Source: DYIU01 sp038326775 (GTDB taxonomy: Bacteria > Actinomycetota > Geothermincolia > Fen-727 > Anoxymicrobiaceae). Taken from it: a stretch of DNA of 64,000 nt. The first letter of the stretch is position 1. Each line of letters starts with the position of its first letter. The notes below the pieces were generated by a model, which saw only the letters and a program-made list of their open reading frames with translations, was not told the DNA's origin and made no database searches. The translations under genes and the position numbers were made by a program. Shown piece by piece: positions 60,005 to 64,000 of this stretch. Location of the stretch: positions 1 through 64,000 of the forward strand of contig JBBQKJ010000004.1 in the NCBI GenBank assembly GCA_038326775.1, in the 5' to 3' direction.

Positions 60005-60487
60005 TTACCTCTGCGAGAATACCTCTTCCAACATGCTTGTAGCTTTCTCGCTGTTTATGTTCAGCACGTAGACGATCTCGCTCAAGAGTATCTGCCGCGC
60101 CTGGCTCAGCATCCTTTTTTCGCCGGTGGACAACCCCTTCTCGAGCTCGCGTATGGACAGGTTGCGCACGACCTCGGCGACCTGGTAAACGTCTCCACTG
60201 CGTATCTTCTCGCGGTTGTTCTTGTAGCGGTGGTTCCAATTAGTGGGCATCTGGCTCTGCTCCTGGTTGAGGACCTCGAAGACAGACTTCACCTCGCGCC
60301 TGGGGATCACGCTGCGGAGGCCGACCTCCTCGGTACTGCGCTCGGGAACTGTTATCCTCAAGTCACCCCCGCAGAGGCTCAAGATGAAATACTTGGTCTT
60401 TTCACCCTCGATGGTCTTTGTCTCAACCCCCTCGACTACACCTGCGCCGTGATGTGGATAAACAACCTTGTCTCCAACGTTGAACAC
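60005..60487 (-). CDS. carD: CarD-family RNA polymerase-binding regulator
   Basis: A 160-residue global regulator. The N-terminal RNAP-interaction domain (VFNVGDKVVYPHHGAGVVEG, YFILSLCGGDLRITVPE) is followed by the helical DNA-binding domain with KVVRNLSIRELEKGLSTGEK. CarD stabilises the open complex at rRNA and other promoters. GTG 60487 is preferred: AAAGGGAG is nine bases upstream and the product begins like other CarD proteins; the ATG at 60496 is directly against the ribosome site. It is the first gene of the carD-PIN/TRAM-ispD-ispF run and has a clear promoter. Confidence 0.93.
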   Translation of the reverse strand: MFNVGDKVVYPHHGAGVVEGVETKTIEGEKTKYFILSLCGGDLRITVPERSTEEVGLRSVIPRREVKSVFEVLNQEQSQMPTNWNHRYKNNREKIRSGDVYQVAEVVRNLSIRELEKGLSTGEKRMLSQARQILLSEIVYVLNINSEKATSMLEEVFSQR

Positions 60488-60642
60488 TTTCAACATCTCC
60501 CTTTCCGGGCTCCAAGCCGGTTCCTGGCGTCGCGGCTTGTGGTCAAGCGTCCTTATCTCGGGGGAATCTTCGTATTTGGCTGTTGGTGCGCAAGCGTGTC
60601 GCGATCAAAACTCATCAATGCCCTGCACGGGGAAGCCCTGAA

Positions 60643-60671
60643 ATAGTACCACAACGAGTCCCAAGGGGCAA
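60643..60671 (-). promoter_or_regulatory. Promoter of the carD operon
   Basis: The minus strand has TTGCCC (60666-60671) and TACTAT (60643-60648) with 17-base spacing, giving a leader of about 150 bases. Confidence 0.65.
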
Positions 60672-60695
60672 GAATGCCTGTATTATAAGGATTTC

Positions 60696-60725
60696 TTGAC
60701 ACTTTAGCGCCGATGAAAATATAAT
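60696..60725 (+). promoter_or_regulatory. Consensus sigma-70 promoter
   Basis: Perfect TTGACA (60696-60701) and perfect TATAAT (60720-60725), spacing 18, lie 49 bases before the gene at 60775. It is the closest match to consensus in the window. Confidence 0.9.
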
Positions 60726-60774
60726 GACTGCGCTATCAGAAACGGTGCTCAACAACCTCAGGGGCGGGGTTTAG

Positions 60775-61179
60775 ATGACAAGAGAACTTGAGCAGACCTG
60801 TAACGAATTTCAGAAAACTGTGTCGCTGCACCTGATCCGGCATCGCAGCATCCTCGACGTGATGACCAAGTATCAGGACGCCTGTTCGAGGGTCAACCGC
60901 GCGCTCGCCAAGTCGGTCACCTCATGTGGGTGCCTCAGGATCGATGCCGCGAAGCAGGACCTTCCCGCGGACACCTCCTTGAGCGAGATGAGCGAGTACG
61001 TCAAATCCCATCTCGAGGGCCACCTCTGCCCCAACTGCGCCGAGGTCATCGAGGAAGAGATGGGCAAGTCGCTCTTCTTCCTCGCCGCCATCTGCACCCT
61101 TACCGGCATCGACCTCCACGAGATCATCAAGAACGAGAACGACCGTATCTCCACGCTGGGCTTCTACAGCCTCACCTGA
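60775..61179 (+). CDS. Small MazG-like/DUF protein with cysteine motifs
   Basis: A 134-residue helical protein. CGCLRI near residue 52 and CPNCAEVIEEEMGKSLFFLAAI near 84-105 are conspicuous; the EEEMGxSLFFLAAI helix resembles the metal-binding helix of MazG-like pyrophosphohydrolases and the ISTLGF end is also seen in short clostridial homologues. CGC and CPNC could form a zinc or metal site. The role is unknown. ATG 60775 follows GGGGCGGGGTTTAG. A perfect-consensus promoter suggests high constitutive expression. Confidence 0.6.
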   Translation: MTRELEQTCNEFQKTVSLHLIRHRSILDVMTKYQDACSRVNRALAKSVTSCGCLRIDAAKQDLPADTSLSEMSEYVKSHLEGHLCPNCAEVIEEEMGKSLFFLAAICTLTGIDLHEIIKNENDRISTLGFYSLT

Positions 61180-61219
61180 CTATAACATCTCGCGTCAGGT
61201 CAGTTTTCTGCGTTATTCT

Positions 61220-61240
61220 CCAGCCGCCCCTTTGGGCTGG
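61220..61240 (+). terminator. Terminator-like hairpin after the MazG-like gene
   Basis: CCAGCC (61220-61225) pairs with GGCTGG (61235-61240), 40 bases after the stop. No U-tract follows, so it is weak evidence. Confidence 0.3.
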
Positions 61241-61343
61241 GGCAGGCACCACACTGACTCATGGGTAGGGCTCGGGACGCCTTTCGCCAGGGACACGCGT
61301 GAAATGGACGTTCCGGCGACACTTAATCCGAAAAGAATCCGGC

Positions 61344-61918
61344 ATGGTTAACCACGACCAGTTCATCAAGAAGTATCACCAGGCCGTGGTCATGGCCACC
61401 AGGAACCAGCTCGAGAAAGTCAAGCCGAAGATCGCCTCCGAGTGGATCAAGCAGTGGATGGGCGAACTCGGGGAAAGATAACCGACCAGGAGGAGTTTCG
61501 CGCCAGGTTCGAGGAATTCCTGACAGACGAACTGGGCTTCGCGGACACCACAAAGGTGAGCATCAGCAGCGGCGAGTTGACCATCGACGTTGGCGGCTGC
61601 GCCATCTGCCACGGCAACGAGATGCTGAGGCAGGCCGGGGAGCCAGCCATGTGCCCGATCCTTGCAACAGGCCTTACAGCGATATCAAGGGTCCTCGGCA
61701 AGAACGCCACGCTCCCGGGCGCCGACGAGGAAGGCAAACCCGTCGGCTTCTTTTTCGAGGGCGAGGGGTGCTTTTTTCCGAAGCCTTTCTGTGCCCAGAG
61801 GGCGAGGGGTGCTTCGATTTGCGAGCCTTACGGACCTTCGAGGGCGAGGGGTGCTTCGATTTGCGAGCCTTACAGAGCTTCCATCCGCCGGCCGCGTTCA
61901 CCCATCAAGCGGAGCTAG
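61344..61918 (+). pseudogene. Frameshifted gene with CxxC-H motif and repeat-derived tail
   Basis: Two overlapping frames look like one protein. Frame one from ATG 61344 gives VNHDQFIKKYHQAVVMATRN to a stop at 61479-61481; frame two (one base back) continues with DQEEFRARFEEFLTDELGFA, CAICHGNEMLRQAGEPAMCP and ISRVLGKNATLPG. The cysteine pattern and following helix vaguely resemble V4R domains. A single indel near 61465-61485 would fuse them; no standard slippery heptamer is in register. The second frame then reads through 42-base tandem repeats (61758-61881), encoding two copies of RARGASICEPY, to its stop at 61916-61918. The gene is either broken, mis-sequenced or two small proteins. Confidence 0.5.
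61758..61881. repeat. Tandem 42-bp repeats
   Basis: Two full copies (61798-61839, 61840-61881) begin GAGGGCGAGGGGTGCTTCGA and differ at three positions. A third, diverged copy occupies 61758-61797. The unit is in frame (14 codons) with the upstream hypothetical gene. Confidence 0.85.
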
Positions 61919-61921
61919 CGA

Positions 61922-61938
61922 GCAAATCGAAACACCCC
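61922..61938. repeat. Inverted partner of the 42-bp repeat core
   Basis: The 17 bases are the reverse complement, with one mismatch, of GGGGTGCTTCGATTTGC found at 61806-61822 and 61848-61864. They can pair with either to form a long hairpin ending nine bases from the disA stop codon, between convergent genes. Confidence 0.75.
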
Positions 61939-61947
61939 GAGCCCCCC

Positions 61948-63039
61948 CTACAGGTAGCCCTCCATTATGATGGACTCGGAGATGCGGTCCAGCCCTTCTT
62001 TGATGGCGAGCGCCCTCCGCTCTCCCACGCCATCGACCTCGTCCAGCAAGGCCGGGGAGGCGCGCATCACGTTCTTGAGGTTCTCGAACCGCGCGACGAC
62101 TTTATCCACCACGGATGGCGGGATGCGGGGAGTTATCATCGAGAGCATCCGGTAGCCGCGCGTGCGCACGAGCTTGTTCATGAGCTCGAGGGAGCTGCGG
62201 TAGCCGAGGGCCTTGGCGACGGATGCTTCATCCATCAGGTCGTCCCCGGGTATGTTGCCCAGGTCGCCCGCCACTTCCTCCACACCCCTCTCGTCGCGGG
62301 GAACGTAATAGTCGCTGATCAATAGCCTTCCGAGCCTCTTCACCCCGACCATCAGCTCGTTGAGCTGGAGCCCCACCAGCCTTCCGTCCTTGCCGAGCTC
62401 GCTTGCCTGGAACCTTATCTCGTCGGCTATTCGCGCGACCATCTCGCTTCTCTGGACGACCCTGACCACGTCTTTCAGGGTGACCATGTCCTCTATCTCG
62501 AGAGTGTTGAGGTGGCCGTACTCCTTGTCCAGCCTGGCCCGGTAACGGCTAAGGGTCTGCAGGGCCTGGTCGGCCTTGGCCAGCACCAGGGGAATGCTCT
62601 CGAGTGTGAAGTGCTCGTTGTCCACGTATATGGAGACAGTGTTCATCTTCTCCGATATCGCTATGACGACCGCGCTCTTGTGTCCTTTGGCGACCCGCTC
62701 GGCGGTGCGGTGGCGGGTGCCCGCCTCGTGGGTCGGTATCGACGGGTCCGGCACCAGGTGGACGTTGGACCAGTTGATGGTCTTCCGGTCTCTGCTGAGG
62801 ACCACCGCGCCGTCCATCTTGGCAAGCTCGAACAGCCGCGGAGCGGTGAACTCACAGTTGATGTTGAACCCGCCGGTCATTATGGGCCGGAGCTCACCCA
62901 TGTTGCCTATTACTATGAGCGCGCCGGTGCCGGTGTTGAGTATCCTGTCGATGGCCTCACGCAACTCGGTGCCCGGAGCCACCTGCTCGAGCACCCCGAT
63001 GAGAATCTCCTGCTTTTCCTTCTGCGAATCCGCGCGCAT
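61948..63039 (-). CDS. disA: Diadenylate cyclase DisA (c-di-AMP synthase, DNA-integrity scanner)
   Basis: A 363-residue protein. The N-terminal DAC domain has the DGA motif at residues 76-78 and GTRHRTAERV at 107-116, both needed to make c-di-AMP from ATP. A central helical linker (about 150-290) and a C-terminal RuvA-like HhH DNA-binding domain (ALLDEVDGVGERRALAIKEGL) follow. It monitors branched DNA and produces c-di-AMP. ATG 63039 follows GGGGAGCGGC; the longer frame to 63087 lacks a ribosome site. It lies downstream of clpC, separated by a terminator, in a neighbourhood conserved in Firmicutes and Actinomycetota, though radA is absent. Confidence 0.95.
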   Translation of the reverse strand: MRADSQKEKQEILIGVLEQVAPGTELREAIDRILNTGTGALIVIGNMGELRPIMTGGFNINCEFTAPRLFELAKMDGAVVLSRDRKTINWSNVHLVPDPSIPTHEAGTRHRTAERVAKGHKSAVVIAISEKMNTVSIYVDNEHFTLESIPLVLAKADQALQTLSRYRARLDKEYGHLNTLEIEDMVTLKDVVRVVQRSEMVARIADEIRFQASELGKDGRLVGLQLNELMVGVKRLGRLLISDYYVPRDERGVEEVAGDLGNIPGDDLMDEASVAKALGYRSSLELMNKLVRTRGYRMLSMITPRIPPSVVDKVVARFENLKNVMRASPALLDEVDGVGERRALAIKEGLDRISESIIMEGYL

Positions 63040-63101
63040 GCCGCTCCCCGTTAAAAAGAACCACCAGGCTCGCCTGAATAATAACACGCCTGCGGGCGCG
63101 C

Positions 63102-63140
63102 TTGAAAAGAAACCGGGCCTCCGTTTCAGAAGCCCGGCTT
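63102..63140 (-). terminator. Terminator between clpC and disA
   Basis: GCCCGGCTT (63132-63140) and AACCGGGCC (63111-63119) form a 9-bp stem including one G-U pair. On the minus strand it is followed by TTTCTTTTC, fitting an intrinsic terminator 20 bases after the clpC stop. Confidence 0.75.
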
Positions 63141-63160
63141 CACCCTTGATCTGAGCGATT

Positions 63161-64000
63161 CTAGTTGTTGGCTCCCACCGGGGCCGTAACGGCGGCCTCT
63201 TCCCTTACCTCGAACTCGAGCCTTCCCTCTTCCTCGCTGACCATGATCACGTGGCCGCCGGTGAACTCGCCGCGAAGAATCGCTTCGGAGACGGGGTTCT
63301 CTATCAGGCGGGTGATGGCCCGCCTGAGCGGCCTGGCACCGAGAGAGGGGTCGAAGCCCTCCTTGACCAGGACGTCCTTGGCAGCTTCGCTGACCTCGAG
63401 CTTGATGTCCTGGTCGGCGAGCTGCTCGCGCACGCGGTCGAGCAGGAGTTCGGCGATCGTCTTGACCTCCTCGATGGAAAGCTCGTGGAAGACTATGACG
63501 TCGTCTATGCGGTTGAGCAGCTCCGGGCGGAATGTCCGCTTGAGCTCGCTTATGACTTTCTCCTTCATGTCTCCGTAGCCGAGCGCGCCCCCCTCGCTCG
63601 CCACCTTGAACCCCAGCGGCGCCGCGTTGTGGATCTCGCGGGTCCCGAGGTTGGACGTCATTATTATGATGGTGTTGCGGAAGTCGACCTGGTGGCCCTG
63701 GGAGTCGGTCAGCCGGCCGTCCTCGAGTATCTGCAGCAGGACGTTGAACACGTCATAGTGCGCCTTTTCTATCTCGTCGAGCAGCACCACCGAAAACGGC
63801 TTGCGCCTGACGGCCTCGGTCAGCTGGCCACCCTCCTCGTGCCCGACGTACCCCGGGGGCGAGCCCACCAGGCGGGAGACGGAGTGCTTCTCCATGTACT
63901 CGGACATGTCTATCTGGAGCAGGGAGTCCTCGTTGCCGAACAGGAACTCGGCAAGGGTGCGCGCCAACTCGGTCTTGCCCACGCCGGAGGGGCCCAGGAA
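63161..64000 (-). CDS. clpC: ClpC ATPase, C-terminal part (continues beyond the window)
   Basis: Only the last 279 codons are present. The fragment opens with the second AAA+ Walker A (GPSGVGKTELA) at the window edge, then VVLLDEIEKAHYDVFNVLLQ (Walker B) and SLGARPLRRAITRLIENPV of the D2-small domain. Start within the window is not real; the gene extends past 64000. It resembles ClpC rather than the ClpB at 13467-16061, because the D2 contains IEEVKTIAELLLDRVREQL and the position next to disA is typical of clpC. With ClpP it would degrade misfolded proteins. Confidence 0.92.
   Translation of the reverse strand, partial: FLGPSGVGKTELARTLAEFLFGNEDSLLQIDMSEYMEKHSVSRLVGSPPGYVGHEEGGQLTEAVRRKPFSVVLLDEIEKAHYDVFNVLLQILEDGRLTDSQGHQVDFRNTIIIMTSNLGTREIHNAAPLGFKVASEGGALGYGDMKEKVISELKRTFRPELLNRIDDVIVFHELSIEEVKTIAELLLDRVREQLADQDIKLEVSEAAKDVLVKEGFDPSLGARPLRRAITRLIENPVSEAILRGEFTGGHVIMVSEEEGRLEFEVREEAAVTAPVGANN

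Noticed and set aside
61465..61490. Programmed ribosomal frameshift between the two halves of the hypothetical gene
   Set aside because: The G- and A-rich stretch at the junction is not in register for a -1 slippery heptamer and no downstream pseudoknot is evident; an indel or two genes is simpler.
61758..61881. Possible CRISPR array
   Set aside because: The repeat units are contiguous with no variable spacers, only two to three copies exist, and no cas genes are present.

Overview
The window is about 63% GC, densely coding bacterial DNA with frequent GTG and TTG starts. Several linkages point to the phylum Actinomycetota, probably a deep-branching, non-model class. These are a PadR regulator beside an Ino1-type inositol-phosphate synthase, a carD / PIN-TRAM / ispD / ispF block next to disA and clpC, DUF58-MoxR-transglutaminase genes, a LytR-CpsA-Psr protein, and a surface protein with WYLAEGS-type repeats. 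This placement is inference; no rRNA or tRNA gene was seen.

Layout. 1-3.5 kb: fadA-fadB beta-oxidation operon (-). 3.5-5.9 kb: a REC-GAF-GGDEF protein, a FmdB-type zinc ribbon and palindromic repeats. 5.9-10 kb: five-gene + operon (MTA phosphorylase, PfkB kinase, site-2 protease, MoaD/ThiS carrier, E1-like enzyme). 10-17.6 kb: SAF/CpaB-like protein, LCP enzyme, ClpB, MFS exporter. 17.6-23.9 kb: secreted surface proteins (beta-propeller protein, DUF916-like anchor, two paralogous small exported proteins). 24-29.6 kb: LytTR regulator, zinc-ribbon and transglutaminase-like proteins, Veg. 29.7-36.4 kb: a thiolase, then MoxR-DUF58-transglutaminase (-) and an MBL hydrolase. 36.5-42.4 kb: PadR-ino1, thioesterase, UDP-glucuronate decarboxylase, two alpha/beta hydrolases. 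42.4-47.2 kb: GAF-GGDEF, PilT, HDAC-like deacetylase, NlpC/P60. 47.5-56.2 kb: Mg-chelatase-like I-D fusion, RsbRD-like protein, LytTR regulator, CooT-like protein, DUF4349, ABC exporter with TPR protein. 56.3-64 kb: gltA-like protein, ispF, ispD, PIN-TRAM, carD, a frameshifted gene, disA and the 3' part of clpC.

How the genes fit together. Envelope biogenesis and remodelling (LCP, NlpC/P60, transglutaminases, surface repeats, UXS), second messengers (two GGDEF proteins with I-sites, DisA), and isoprenoid and inositol-lipid precursors dominate. PilT without other pilus genes fits a surface-motile or attached cell, but this is inference.

The most unusual structure is a family of long palindromes of two related types sharing GGGGTCAG/CTGACCCC ends. 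They sit only between genes, one type is nested inside the other at 3.55-3.71 kb, and three of them end exactly on the last base of a minus-strand stop codon. A separate 42-bp tandem repeat with an inverted partner extends the 3' end of a frameshifted gene next to disA.
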